Source of the DNA: Pseudoflavonifractor sp. MSJ-30
GTDB lineage: Bacteria; Bacillota; Clostridia; Oscillospirales; Oscillospiraceae
NCBI RefSeq assembly: GCF_018918045.1
Contig: NZ_JAHLPU010000057.1
Span: 1 to 52,204, forward strand
Length of the DNA: 52,204 bases
Direction of reading: 5' to 3'
Part shown: positions 23,134-32,147 of the stretch, in pieces
Layout: each line of letters opens with the position of its first letter
Position numbering within the stretch: the first letter of the stretch is position 1
Notes under the pieces: generated by a model
What the model saw: only the letters and a program-made list of their open reading frames with translations
Told to the model about the DNA's origin: nothing
The model's database searches: none
Program-made: the position numbers and the translations under genes

Positions 23134-23568
23134 TCAGTTCCGTTCCTCCAATAGTTTATCCATATTTTGGTTCATGGTCTCCAAGGCCCGCAGAAGGGCG
23201 GCCTTGTCGGCGTCATTTACGTTTTCCTCCAACCGGGCAAAGAAGTCCCGCTGTAATTTCCGGCCTGCCGCTATGATGGGGGCGGCTTTTTCTGTCAGGC
23301 GCAGCGCCCGCTTCCGGCGGTCGCCTTGCACGGAGGCGCGGGTGATGTATCCTTCTGCCTCCAGCCGGTCCAGGTGGATGGAAACCAGATTGGCCTTCAA
23401 ATGCCGCACTTCCACAATGTCCCGGGCGGTGTCGCATTTCGGATTGTTGGCCAGAAACAGCAGAATGTCAAAAGAAGTTCGGGCAATGTCCTGCTCATGG
23501 CAGAACTGGCCGCAGACCTGATCGTAGCCCGCCAGGATTTTGCGGGTGAGTTCGTAGACAAAATGCAT
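23134..23568 (-). CDS. MarR-family transcriptional regulator
   Basis: The 144-residue protein has the MarR fold: an N-terminal helix for dimerization, then the winged helix NPKCDTARDIVEVRHLKANLVSIHLDRLEAEGYI with wing RASVQGDRRKRALRLTEKA, and a C-terminal helix NVNDADKAALLRALETM. It probably represses itself, the TauE-like gene behind it and possibly the divergent ABC exporter. It starts 230 bases from that exporter; the gap holds two facing promoters and an inverted repeat. Confidence 0.85.
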   Translation of the reverse strand: MHFVYELTRKILAGYDQVCGQFCHEQDIARTSFDILLFLANNPKCDTARDIVEVRHLKANLVSIHLDRLEAEGYITRASVQGDRRKRALRLTEKAAPIIAAGRKLQRDFFARLEENVNDADKAALLRALETMNQNMDKLLEERN

Positions 23569-23581
23569 GGGATGCTCCTTT

Positions 23582-23610
23582 GTTCAAATTTGAATTATTC
23601 ACGTTTGAAC
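23582..23610. promoter_or_regulatory. Probable MarR operator
   Basis: GTTCAAA (23582-23588) and TTTGAAC (23604-23610) form a 7-base inverted repeat, with a second TTCAAATTTGAA palindrome overlapping the left arm. It covers the transcription start of the MarR gene, the usual place for an autorepressor to bind. Confidence 0.55.
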
Positions 23611-23613
23611 TAA

Positions 23614-23642
23614 ATGATAGCACAGGGAAGGGAAAATGTCAA
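23614..23642 (-). promoter_or_regulatory. Promoter of the marR-tauE operon
   Basis: On the minus strand a perfect TTGACA (23637-23642) and TATCAT (23614-23619) are 17 bases apart. Confidence 0.8.
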
Positions 23643-23691
23643 CAGGCGTTTTTGGAAGAACGTACAGGTAAAACTTTTTTAACAATTCTTC

Positions 23692-23720
23692 TTGCACAAA
23701 ACGAATGTTTGTGCTATGAT
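23692..23720 (+). promoter_or_regulatory. Promoter of the first ABC exporter operon
   Basis: TTGCAC (23692-23697) and TATGAT (23715-23720) have a 17-base spacer. The -10 lies about 78 bases before the TTG start codon. Confidence 0.7.
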
Positions 23721-23797
23721 AGTGGAAATTTGTCCGCCGCTCCCGGAATACTCCGTTCCGGGGGCGATTTTGGAGGAAAAGAGAGGGAGGGATTTTC

Positions 23798-25579
23798 TTG
23801 ATTTTCGGCAAGCATATCAACGTCTATTACCGCAGGTACGCACTGGCGCTGCTGGCGGGTCTGCTGGCGCTGTTTACTGTGGACTATCTGCAGCTGAAGG
23901 TGCCTGAGATCTATCAGCTGGTCATCAACGGCCTGAATCAGGGGTATATTGTGGAAAACGGCGTTCAGATACCCTTTGATATGGCGTTTCTGCTGGACCG
24001 GATCTGCATGCCCATGGTGGGAATTATTCTTGCCATTGTCTTCGGCCGCTTTTTGTGGCGCGTTGCCATCTTCGGCGCGGCAACCAAGGTGGAAACCGAC
24101 CTGCGGGACAAGATGTTCCGCCATGCGGAGGATCTGAGCCGGGAATACTATCAGGTGAACAAAGTCGGCAACCTGATGAGTCTGTTTACCAACGACCTGG
24201 ATACCGTTCAGGAGTGCTATGGTTGGGGCTTCATGCAGTTCTTTGACCCCATCATTCTGTGCTCTCTGGCCATTACCAAAATGTGGCGCATGGACCATCT
24301 GCTTACCGTTCTGTCCCTGATTCCCATGGGCCTGCTGTTCGCCAGCGCTACGTTGGTGGGCAAAAACATGACCAGAAAGTGGGACTACCGGCAGAAGTGC
24401 TTCTCCGATCTGTCCGACTTTGCCCAGGAGAGCTTTTCCGGTATCGCAGTCATCAAGGCCTTTGTGAAGGAGGCCAAGGAGCTGATGGCCTTTGAAAAGC
24501 TGAACCGGGACAGCGAGGTTTCCAACATTGACTTCACCAAGACCGCCGTTCTGCTGCGGATTCTGGTCATGACTTTTGTGGAAAGCGTTATCTGTGTGAT
24601 TCTGGGCTACGGCGGCTATCTGGTGTACAGGGGACAGTTCAACGCCGGTCAGCTTATGGAGTTCATCGGCTATTTCAACGCCGTGGTCTGGCCCATTATG
24701 GCTGTGGCCGACCTGATCGACATGACATCCCGGGGCAAGGCGTCTCTGAAGCGCATCAGTGAGCTGCTGGACGCACCCAGAAATGTCTTCGACCGCCCCG
24801 GTGTTCAGCAGCTGACGGATCCAAAGGGTGAGATCGAGTTCCGGGACCTGAGCTTTACCTATCCCGACGGAGACGTACCCGCTCTGGAGCATGTGTCCTT
24901 TACCATCCATCCCGGCGAGAGCATCGGTCTGCTTGGCAAAACCGGCTCCGGCAAGACCACGCTGGTGGATTTGATCCTGCGTACCTATAATGTAAGCGAT
25001 GGCCAGCTGTTCCTGGACGGCAAGGATGTGAACGATCTGTCCATCCGCTCCGTCCGTGATGCCTGCGGCTATGTGCCCCAGGACAATTTCCTGTTCTCGG
25101 ATACCATTGAGAACAACATCGCCTTCGGCAAGTCCGAAACCGTCTCCGAGGAGATCCGCCGGGCCGCCAAGCTGGCGGACATCGACGGGAACATCTCCGA
25201 ATTCCAGATGGGCTACCAGACCGTACTGGGCGAGCGGGGCGTTACCGTCTCCGGCGGCCAGAAGCAGCGTATCTCCATTGCCCGGGCACTGATGAAGGAC
25301 GCTCCCATTCTGATTCTGGACGATTCCGTGTCCGCGGTGGACACTAAGACGGAAAAGGCCATTCTGGACAATCTGCGCGCCACCCGGGCTGGCAAGACCA
25401 CCATTCTCATTGCCCACCGCATTTCCACCGTTGAGCAGATGGACAAGGTGCTGTTTATTGAGGGCGGCCGTCTTGCGGGCTTTGACACCCATGACCATCT
25501 GTACGCAACCAACCCAGCCTACCGCAAGATGGTAGACCTGCAGCGGCTGGAGGAAGAAGGAGGTGCGGTCAATGTGTGA
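23798..25579 (+). CDS. ABC exporter half-transporter with degenerate catalytic site (first subunit)
   Basis: The 593-residue protein has a six-helix membrane domain (1-310) and an ATPase domain with Walker A GKTGSGKTT (380-388), signature VSGGQ and a Walker B ILILDDSVS in which the catalytic glutamate is replaced by Asp509. The switch histidine is in IAHRISTV. With the partner encoded next it forms a heterodimeric exporter of the LmrCD/BmrCD type, where one of the two ATP sites is degenerate. The start is TTG at 23798 after GAGAGGGAGG; no ATG fits. Efflux of drugs or lipids is typical of the class; the substrate is not known. Confidence 0.87.
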   Translation: MIFGKHINVYYRRYALALLAGLLALFTVDYLQLKVPEIYQLVINGLNQGYIVENGVQIPFDMAFLLDRICMPMVGIILAIVFGRFLWRVAIFGAATKVETDLRDKMFRHAEDLSREYYQVNKVGNLMSLFTNDLDTVQECYGWGFMQFFDPIILCSLAITKMWRMDHLLTVLSLIPMGLLFASATLVGKNMTRKWDYRQKCFSDLSDFAQESFSGIAVIKAFVKEAKELMAFEKLNRDSEVSNIDFTKTAVLLRILVMTFVESVICVILGYGGYLVYRGQFNAGQLMEFIGYFNAVVWPIMAVADLIDMTSRGKASLKRISELLDAPRNVFDRPGVQQLTDPKGEIEFRDLSFTYPDGDVPALEHVSFTIHPGESIGLLGKTGSGKTTLVDLILRTYNVSDGQLFLDGKDVNDLSIRSVRDACGYVPQDNFLFSDTIENNIAFGKSETVSEEIRRAAKLADIDGNISEFQMGYQTVLGERGVTVSGGQKQRISIARALMKDAPILILDDSVSAVDTKTEKAILDNLRATRAGKTTILIAHRISTVEQMDKVLFIEGGRLAGFDTHDHLYATNPAYRKMVDLQRLEEEGGAVNV

Positions 25580-27458
25580 GTATCTTCCTCTGCTCATCGT
25601 CTGCGCCGTGATCGGCATGTTTACGATCCTGTTCCTGGCGGCCTATGCCGTCTTGAAACGCAAGACCAAAGCGGAGACCAGCGAGCGGCATATGTCCGAC
25701 GGCGAGATCATCAGGCGGCTGCTCAGCTATGCCAAGCCCTATAAAAAGGACTTTTTCATCGTATTTATCATTATGCTGGTGTCCATCGCCTATGACGTGG
25801 TGTCGCCCCTGCTGGTGGCGGACATTCAGGGCACCATCAAGAAGAACTTCGAGCTTTCTCAGCTCTATTCTCTGGTGGCTGTATATGCGGGCATTCTGGT
25901 GGTATCCATGGTCTGCACCTATTTCCAGGCAATGATTTTGCAGAAGACCGGCCAGAAAATCCTGTCTCAGATCCGTCTGGATACCTTCACCCACATTGAG
26001 AAGCTGTCCCACGCGCAGCTGAACCAGATCCCCGTGGGCAAGCTGGTGACGAGAGTCACCAATGACCCTAACTCCATCAGCTATCTGTTCACCAACATTC
26101 TGGTGACCCTGGCGAAGAACTCTCTGGTGATCATCGGTGTGCTGGCGGCAATGCTGATTTTGAACTACGCTCTGACGCTGATGGTCCTGTGCTTTGTACC
26201 GTTTCTGGTGCTCTTTACCATCATCTTCCAGAAGTTCTCGCGCCATGTCCACCGCACGGTCAATAACGCCCGGACGGACGTGAACACCTACCTGTCCGAA
26301 AACCTCTCCGGCATGAAGGTTACCCAGATCTTCAATCAGGAACAGCGGAAAATGGACGAATTTCTGGTCCGCAGCAAGCGCCTGGAAAAGACCAAGATGA
26401 ACCGGATGTTCGTCTTCGGCATTTTCCGGCCCATGGTGTATATGCTGTTCGTCACTTCCAATCTGTTCCTCTTCTATATCGGCTGCAAGGGCTATATCCA
26501 GGACACGACGTTCCTGGGCCAGATCATTACCAGCGAAACCGTGGTCGCGTTCTATATGTATATCTCCCGGTTCTTTAATCCCATTCAGGCTCTGGCGGAG
26601 CAGTTTGATATGCTGGAGCAGTCCTTTGCCGCGGCGGAGAAAATATTCACCATTCTGGACATGGTTCCCGAGGTGGTGGATGAGCCGGATGCCATTGAGC
26701 TGAAGGAGATCAAGGGCGAAATTGAGTTCAAAGATGTATGGTTTGCTTACAACCCCGGCGAATGGGTTCTGAAGGGCGTTTCCTTCCATGTATACCCCAA
26801 ACAGACCGTGGCCTTTGTGGGCGCGACCGGTTCCGGAAAATCCACCATTCTGAACCTGATTTGCCGGAATTACGATATCCAGAAGGGCCAGATCCTGATT
26901 GACGGCATCGACATCAGACACATCAGGATCGCCTCTCTGCGCAGCCATTTCGGCCAGATGCTTCAGGATGTGTTCCTGTTCGCGGGAGACATCCGCAGCA
27001 ACATTGTTCTGCGGTCCGATAATGTAACGGACGAGGACGTTTGGCAGGCTTGCCGGTATGTGAACGCCGAAGGCTTCATCAAAAAGCTGGACGGCGGTCT
27101 GGACGAGACTGTCCGGGAGCAGGGCAACAACTTCTCCGCCGGACAGCGGCAGCTGCTGAGCTTCGCCCGGACCATCCTGCATAAGCCCTCCGTCATGATT
27201 CTGGACGAGGCCACCGCCAACATCGATACGGAGACAGAGGTCCTCATTCAGGACTCTCTGGAGAAGATGAAGAACATCGGCACCATGCTGATCGTGGCAC
27301 ATCGCCTGAGCACCATCCAGCACGCGGACAACATTATTCTGCTGTCCCACGGCGAGATCATGGAGCAGGGCACCCATCAGGAGCTTCTGCATCTGAAGGG
27401 CAGGTACTACCAGCTCTATACTCTCCAGTTCCGCAAACAGCAGCTCCAGAAAAGCTAA
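25572..27458 (+). CDS. ABC exporter half-transporter with intact catalytic site (second subunit)
   Basis: The 628-residue partner has an extra N-terminal helix (LLIVCAVIGMFTILFLAAYAV) and a charged linker before the usual six helices. Its ATPase domain has Walker A GATGSGKST (417-425), an unusual signature FSAGQRQ in place of LSGGQ, and Walker B MILDEATAN with catalytic Glu546, followed by VAHRLSTI. The intact glutamate here and the missing one in the first subunit are what heterodimeric exporters show. GAAGGAGG precedes the ATG at 25572, which overlaps the end of the first gene by 8 bases; the GTG at 25563 is less likely. Confidence 0.88.
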   Translation: MCEYLPLLIVCAVIGMFTILFLAAYAVLKRKTKAETSERHMSDGEIIRRLLSYAKPYKKDFFIVFIIMLVSIAYDVVSPLLVADIQGTIKKNFELSQLYSLVAVYAGILVVSMVCTYFQAMILQKTGQKILSQIRLDTFTHIEKLSHAQLNQIPVGKLVTRVTNDPNSISYLFTNILVTLAKNSLVIIGVLAAMLILNYALTLMVLCFVPFLVLFTIIFQKFSRHVHRTVNNARTDVNTYLSENLSGMKVTQIFNQEQRKMDEFLVRSKRLEKTKMNRMFVFGIFRPMVYMLFVTSNLFLFYIGCKGYIQDTTFLGQIITSETVVAFYMYISRFFNPIQALAEQFDMLEQSFAAAEKIFTILDMVPEVVDEPDAIELKEIKGEIEFKDVWFAYNPGEWVLKGVSFHVYPKQTVAFVGATGSGKSTILNLICRNYDIQKGQILIDGIDIRHIRIASLRSHFGQMLQDVFLFAGDIRSNIVLRSDNVTDEDVWQACRYVNAEGFIKKLDGGLDETVREQGNNFSAGQRQLLSFARTILHKPSVMILDEATANIDTETEVLIQDSLEKMKNIGTMLIVAHRLSTIQHADNIILLSHGEIMEQGTHQELLHLKGRYYQLYTLQFRKQQLQKS

Positions 27459-27594
27459 GCTCCTACCGGAGCTGGCGCAAAACAGGTTTCCCATCAGGGG
27501 CGGCAATCTGCCGCCCCTGAAATTTTTTCGCGGCGGTCCGATCGGTCTTGCCGCTCCGTGATAACCGGAAGAAGCAATCTGTATCCGGCAGGCA

Positions 27595-27644
27595 TTGACA
27601 TCAGAAACTGGTTGTGCTATCATCTAGTTAGTTGAACATACAAC
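27595..27644 (+). promoter_or_regulatory. Promoter and probable operator of the second MarR gene
   Basis: A perfect TTGACA (27595-27600) and TATCAT (27618-27623) are 17 bases apart. GTTG-AACATA-CAAC (27631-27644) lies just after the transcription start, a likely autorepressor site. Confidence 0.75.
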
Positions 27645-27662
27645 AAAAGGAGAAATCAATAT

Positions 27663-28139
27663 ATGGACGCAGCCGGCAGGAAGATTACCAAAATTGCCCG
27701 GGAGGTGGGGAAGTTCACCGTGCGGAGCATGCGCCGGGAGGGCGTGGGCACGGCGGAGTTTGACGTGATCCATCTGGTGCGGCACAATCCCGGCATGACC
27801 CAGACCCAGGTGGTACAGGCGCTGAATATGGACAAGGGGGCGGCAGCCAAACGGGTGGCCAGTCTGGAGAACAAGGGCTATCTGATCCGCAGACCCAATC
27901 CCGCCGATGGGCGCAGTCAGCTGCTGTACGCCACCGAGGCGGCGGAGGGGCTGCGGAATTCCAAGGCCCATATTGAGGAAGTGTTCTACACCTGGCTGCT
28001 GTCTGACCTGGAGGAAGAAGAACGGAAACAATTCTGCCGGACGCTGGATAAGCTATACCGGAAGAGCAAGGCCCAACGGCAGGCGGATTTCCGGGATGTG
28101 GCGGAACTGCTGGAAAAGGAGGAAGAGCATGAGGGATAA
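27663..28139 (+). CDS. MarR-family transcriptional regulator, second copy
   Basis: The 158-residue protein carries the winged helix of MarR regulators (EFDVIHLVRHNPGMTQTQVVQALNMDKGAAAKRVASLENKGYL, then wing RRPNPADGRSQLLYAT). It is not closely similar to the other MarR protein in the window. Its last 11 bases overlap the exporter gene that follows, so it is in one operon with the exporter and probably controls it. AAAGGAG precedes the ATG. Confidence 0.87.
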   Translation: MDAAGRKITKIAREVGKFTVRSMRREGVGTAEFDVIHLVRHNPGMTQTQVVQALNMDKGAAAKRVASLENKGYLIRRPNPADGRSQLLYATEAAEGLRNSKAHIEEVFYTWLLSDLEEEERKQFCRTLDKLYRKSKAQRQADFRDVAELLEKEEEHEG

Positions 28140-29868
28140 GACCTTTCGGCCGGACCGGGTAAAGGATTACTTCCTGGCAGAGTGGAAGGTGCTGCTTTTT
28201 GTGACTGCCTCCGGCCTGATTTACAATATCGGCCTGCTGGCGGGGCCCTGGTTTGAGGGCAAGATGACCGGTGAGCTTGTGGATATCCTCACGGGCAGCG
28301 GCACAATGAAGCGGATGGCCGTGCTGGCCCTGTGTTATGTGGTGACGGTTCTGATCGTCCAGGGAAGCCGGTATTTCAAGCGGTTTTATGTCCGCCGGTT
28401 TGCCAACAACGTCAGCCGCCGCATGAAGCAGATTCTCTATGCAAAGCTGGTGACCCGGAGCCGGGAGAGCCTGACGGCAGAGGGGGCGGGCAGCGTCATG
28501 ACCAAGGCCATCAGCGATGTGGACGACTGTGTGGAGGGTATGCGTAAGTTCACCACGGAACTGTTCGATACAGGCGTTGCGTTGCTTGCCTATGGCTGCA
28601 TGCTGCTGTGCTACGACTGGCGGCTGGCCCTGATCTGCATGGTTTTCCCGCCCATTTCCTACGCCGCGGCGGAGAAGCTGAAGAGGGTCGTTCAGAAAAC
28701 CGGCGAACGCGGCAAGGAGCAGGCTGCCGCTCTGAACGCCGCCACATTGGACCGGGCGAGAAACGCCCTGACCTACCGGGTCTTCGGCAGGGAGGAAGAC
28801 AGGCGTCTGGCCTATGAGCAGAACCTGGACTCCTACGAAAGCGCCGCCATCCGGGCCAACGTCTGGAACACGGCAATGACGCCCATTTACCGTTCCATTG
28901 CCCTGCTGGGCGTGCCGTTTCTTGTTTGGTTCGGCCAGAAAAACGTAACGGGCACCGGCTGGAGCAGTTGGGATATCGCGGCCTTTACCACTTTCCTCGC
29001 CTGCTTTACGAAGCTGGCAAAAAAAGCCTCAAGCGCGGCAAAGCTATTCAACGCGGTGCATAAGGCCCAGGTGTCCTGGCGGAGGGTCAAGCCCATTCTG
29101 GCGGGACAAGAAGAGGAACTGCCGGAATCCGTGACCCCGGAAGCACCGGCCACACTGAATGTGGAAAATCTGTGCTTTGCCTACCCCGGGGCAGAGGAGC
29201 TACTGCATGATGTGAGCTTCTCTGCCAAACCCGGGCAGATCATCGGCGTTACGGGGCCGGTGGCCTGCGGAAAATCCACCTTGGGCAAGGCATTTCTCTG
29301 TGAGCTGCCCTACAGTGGTTCCATTACCTTCGCCGGACAGGAGGACCGGGAACTGACGAAGGAGCAGCGCAGCGCTGTCTTCGGCTACCTGGGCCATGAC
29401 CCGGAGCTGCTCAGCGCCTCCGTAAAGGAAAACATCTGCATGGGTGATACGAAAGACCCTATGCCATACCTGCGGGCGGTGCGGCTGGACCGGGAAGTGG
29501 CGGAAATGGAACTGGGCCTTGATACTCTGGTGGGTCCTGAAGGCCATCGCCTTTCCGGTGGTCAGGCCCAGCGGCTGGCACTGGCGCGGACTTTGTACCA
29601 CAAGCGCCCGGTGCTTATTCTGGACGACCCCTTTTCGGCATTGGACCGTCCCACGGAAAAACAGATATTTGCATCCCTGCGGGAGATCGCGGGGGACAGC
29701 ATTGTGCTGCTGATCTCCCACCGGCTGTACCTGTTCCCGGAATTTGACCAGGTGCTCTGGATGGAGGCGGGCCGTGTGACCGCCGGGACCCATGAAGAAT
29801 TGCTGCAAAAGCTGCCCGAGTACGCCGCTCTCATGGCAGAGCAGGAGGGAGGCAAGGTCCATGCGTAA
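28129..29868 (+). CDS. ABC exporter half-transporter with degenerate catalytic site (second pair, first subunit)
   Basis: The 579-residue protein has a membrane domain with an unusually short first loop and an ATPase domain with Walker A GPVACGKST (376-384), a normal LSGGQ signature and Walker B LILDDPFSALD in which Asp499-Asp500 replace Asp-Glu. The following histidine loop is LISHRLYL. The combination LDDPFSALD is the pattern of degenerate ATP sites in heterodimeric exporters. It overlaps marR by 11 bases and the next gene by 8. Confidence 0.85.
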   Translation: MRDKTFRPDRVKDYFLAEWKVLLFVTASGLIYNIGLLAGPWFEGKMTGELVDILTGSGTMKRMAVLALCYVVTVLIVQGSRYFKRFYVRRFANNVSRRMKQILYAKLVTRSRESLTAEGAGSVMTKAISDVDDCVEGMRKFTTELFDTGVALLAYGCMLLCYDWRLALICMVFPPISYAAAEKLKRVVQKTGERGKEQAAALNAATLDRARNALTYRVFGREEDRRLAYEQNLDSYESAAIRANVWNTAMTPIYRSIALLGVPFLVWFGQKNVTGTGWSSWDIAAFTTFLACFTKLAKKASSAAKLFNAVHKAQVSWRRVKPILAGQEEELPESVTPEAPATLNVENLCFAYPGAEELLHDVSFSAKPGQIIGVTGPVACGKSTLGKAFLCELPYSGSITFAGQEDRELTKEQRSAVFGYLGHDPELLSASVKENICMGDTKDPMPYLRAVRLDREVAEMELGLDTLVGPEGHRLSGGQAQRLALARTLYHKRPVLILDDPFSALDRPTEKQIFASLREIAGDSIVLLISHRLYLFPEFDQVLWMEAGRVTAGTHEELLQKLPEYAALMAEQEGGKVHA

Positions 29869-31501
29869 CGTGAAGAATATCCGCACCGTGCTTCTGGAGA
29901 CGGTGAAGCACCAGACATGCCTTTCCCTTGCCATACTGGTTACGGTGGTGGGCGCTGTGGTTTCGGCTTTGCTGCCCCCGCTGCTGCTGGCGAAAATCGT
30001 GGACGATCTGACCTCCGGCGTGGCCGCGTCCCTCGGCAATGTGGTGCTGTATTTTGGCCTTCTGGCTTTGACGGGGCTGCTGGAATCCGCCCGGGAGAGC
30101 CTTCTGACCGTCTTCGGCCAGAAGATCACCCATGGTCTGCGCAGCCGCATGATGGAAAAGCTGACCCGCCTGACCTCCGGCGCTTTGGCCGTCCGGGATC
30201 CCGGCGAGTTGGCCGCCAGGTTCGTTGGCGATGTGGATACGGTGGAAAACCTGTTCAGCGCGGGCATCATCAGCATGTTTGCCGACCTGTGCAAAATCGT
30301 CAGCATTCTGGCAGTGCTGAGCCGGAAGAATCCGGGATTGTGCCTTGTGCTGCTGTGCCTGCTGCCGGTACTGTTTGCCTTCACACGGTATGTGCAGAAG
30401 AATATGCTGAAGGCTCAGCTGGAAAACAGAAGGGCCGTGGGCCGGGCCTCTGCCTTTGTACCCCAGACGCTGCACAATATCCGCACCATCCATGCTCTGG
30501 GCAAGGAGCGCTATATGTGCGCCCGCTACGATTGCTTCATTGGCCAGAGCTACGGGGCCATGGAGAAGACCAACTTCTATGACGCCATTTATTCCCCGAT
30601 TATTCTGATCCTGAATGCGCTGATGGTTGGCATCGTTATGCTGCTGTCCGCTACGGGGGATGCCTCGGTGCTGCGGGTCTTCGGTATGTCTGCCGGTACA
30701 GCGGTGGCGGTCATCGGCTACATCAGCCAGATATTCACCCCTGTGGAGAGTCTGGGTATGGAAATTCAGGCCATTCAGTCCGCCATGGCGGGCGTGCGGC
30801 GCATTGACGAAATTCTGGCCGAGCCGGAGCGGAGCATGCCGCCGGAAACCACAGAGCCGGTATCTGGAGCCGCCGCCGCGGAGCTGCGGAACGTGACCTT
30901 CGGCTATGACGAAAAGGATGTGCTGCAAAATGTCTCCCTGCGGGTGGAAGCCGGGGAGCAGGTGACCCTGGCTGGCAGGACCGGCGCGGGCAAGAGCACG
31001 GTGCTGAAGCTGCTGCTGGGGCTGTACCCGCCCAAGGCAGGGCAGGCGCTGCTCTTCGGCATCCCGGCGGAGAAGATCCCCGAGGGGGATAAGCGGTACC
31101 TGATCGGCTATGTGGAGCAGAGCTTCCATATGGTCCCCGGTACCGTCCGGGAGCAGATCACGCTGTATGATGACCGAATCACGGAGGCGCAGGTTCGCAA
31201 AGCCGCGGAGCTGGTGGGCCTTTTGAAAACCATTGAGGCTCTGGACAAAGGCTTCGATACCCCCTGCGCCCCGGAACTGTTCTCCCAGGGCCAGTGGCAG
31301 CTGCTGTCCATCGCCCGGGCGGCAGTGACGGATCCAAAGCTGCTGCTGCTGGACGAGATCACCGCCAACCTGGACGCGGAAACGGAGCACATGGTTCTGG
31401 AGGCACTGAACCGGGTTTCCGAGAACCGCACCGTGATCTCCATATCCCACCGCGCCTCCGCCCGCACCGGCCGCATCGTAACAGTCACGCCGCAGGCGTA
31501 A
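29861..31501 (+). CDS. ABC exporter half-transporter with intact catalytic site (second pair, second subunit)
   Basis: The 546-residue partner has Walker A GRTGAGKST, a divergent signature FSQGQ and Walker B LLLDEITANLD with Glu499 present. Together with the preceding protein it makes a second heterodimeric exporter. It is short at the C-terminus: after the histidine loop ISHRASA only about 14 residues follow, so the usual D-loop tail is cut close. AGGAGGG supports the ATG at 29861. Confidence 0.87.
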   Translation: MRNVKNIRTVLLETVKHQTCLSLAILVTVVGAVVSALLPPLLLAKIVDDLTSGVAASLGNVVLYFGLLALTGLLESARESLLTVFGQKITHGLRSRMMEKLTRLTSGALAVRDPGELAARFVGDVDTVENLFSAGIISMFADLCKIVSILAVLSRKNPGLCLVLLCLLPVLFAFTRYVQKNMLKAQLENRRAVGRASAFVPQTLHNIRTIHALGKERYMCARYDCFIGQSYGAMEKTNFYDAIYSPIILILNALMVGIVMLLSATGDASVLRVFGMSAGTAVAVIGYISQIFTPVESLGMEIQAIQSAMAGVRRIDEILAEPERSMPPETTEPVSGAAAAELRNVTFGYDEKDVLQNVSLRVEAGEQVTLAGRTGAGKSTVLKLLLGLYPPKAGQALLFGIPAEKIPEGDKRYLIGYVEQSFHMVPGTVREQITLYDDRITEAQVRKAAELVGLLKTIEALDKGFDTPCAPELFSQGQWQLLSIARAAVTDPKLLLLDEITANLDAETEHMVLEALNRVSENRTVISISHRASARTGRIVTVTPQA

Positions 31502-31511
31502 AAGAACACCC

Positions 31512-31541
31512 AAAAGGGGGCAGCAACTTGCCGCCCCTTTT
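31512..31541 (+). terminator. Terminator of the second ABC exporter operon
   Basis: AAAAGGGG (31512-31519) pairs with CCCCTTTT (31534-31541), closing a smaller GC/GC inner part; the T-run overlaps the right arm. It begins 10 bases after the stop codon. Confidence 0.8.
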
Positions 31542-31567
31542 CAGACTGTCGCAGTCTGCTGCGTGCT

Positions 31568-31596
31568 CGAATTGTTCGCCTATGGCGAACAATTCG
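31568..31596. repeat. Perfect 13-base-pair hairpin
   Basis: CGAATTGTTCGCC and GGCGAACAATTCG flank a TAT loop. There is no T-run. Similar GGCGAATTCGTA-type arms form the core of the nested palindrome at 22029-22087, so the two may be related repeats. Confidence 0.6.
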
Positions 31597-31660
31597 CACA
31601 CTTGCAGCCTGAGATGTATTTTCTGTCAGTAGAATATTTATTCCAAGGGATAAGGACAGC

Positions 31661-31689
31661 TTGAAGCCGTTTCCTCTGTGTGTTATAAT
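31661..31689 (+). promoter_or_regulatory. Promoter of the small membrane protein gene
   Basis: TTGAAG (31661-31666) and a perfect TATAAT (31684-31689) are 17 bases apart. Confidence 0.7.
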
Positions 31690-31743
31690 TTCAATAGGAT
31701 TGACGAAGCGACTAATTTTGATTTGGAAAGGAGCCATGAGCTT

Positions 31744-32082
31744 GTGAAAAAACTTGTGCCTTGGATAATATCGTTGGTAGTAATTATGTTGGCATTGCCT
31801 TGGCTTGCAGTTACCTTTATACCAGGCGATGGTGGAATGGCAGCTTGCTTTATTCTGTTTTTTGCAGTGAATCCAATTTACGCAATTTGTGCTGGAGTAT
31901 ATGCTGGTAAGGATATAAAAAAATTATGGGTGTCGCCAGTTCTTACAGCGTTATTCTTTCTTGCTGGAACATGGTTGTTTTTTGATATGGGCGAAAAAGC
32001 ATTTATATTATATGCGTTGGTTTACTTATTCTTGGGAATCGTAGCTATGCTGATTTCTATGCTCATAAAGAGAAAACACTAA
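31744..32082 (+). CDS. Small four-helix membrane protein, AT-rich
   Basis: The 112-residue product consists of four hydrophobic helices: ISLVVIMLALPWLAVTFI, ACFILFFAVNPIYAICAGVY, VSPVLTALFFLAGTWLFF and FILYALVYLFLGIVAMLISML, ending KRKH. The start is taken as GTG at 31744 (first residues KKLVPW) because AAAGGAG lies at 31727-31733; the longer reading from 31678 has no such site and crosses the promoter. The gene is clearly richer in A and T than its neighbours, which suggests later arrival. The family is not recognised; a regulatory or immunity role is only a guess. Confidence 0.6.
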   Translation: MKKLVPWIISLVVIMLALPWLAVTFIPGDGGMAACFILFFAVNPIYAICAGVYAGKDIKKLWVSPVLTALFFLAGTWLFFDMGEKAFILYALVYLFLGIVAMLISMLIKRKH

Positions 32083-32112
32083 GAAAACTTCTTATTTGTA
32101 GGACTGTAAAAT

Positions 32113-32147
32113 AGGGACATGATTGCCCATCGGCACGTCATGTCCCT
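32113..32147 (+). terminator. Terminator after the small membrane protein gene
   Basis: AGGGACATGA and TCATGTCCCT pair over ten bases and are followed by GTTTGTTTTT. Confidence 0.85.

Noticed and set aside
23714..25618. Open frame of more than 600 codons on the minus strand opposite the first ABC exporter
   Set aside because: The sense strand encodes a complete exporter with all ATPase motifs; the antisense product is rich in His/Gln/Gly and lacks any domain.
29095..29112. Further copy of the GGCGGGACAAGAA repeat inside an exporter gene
   Set aside because: Only about 13 bases match and they lie in a conserved coding frame, so this is chance.
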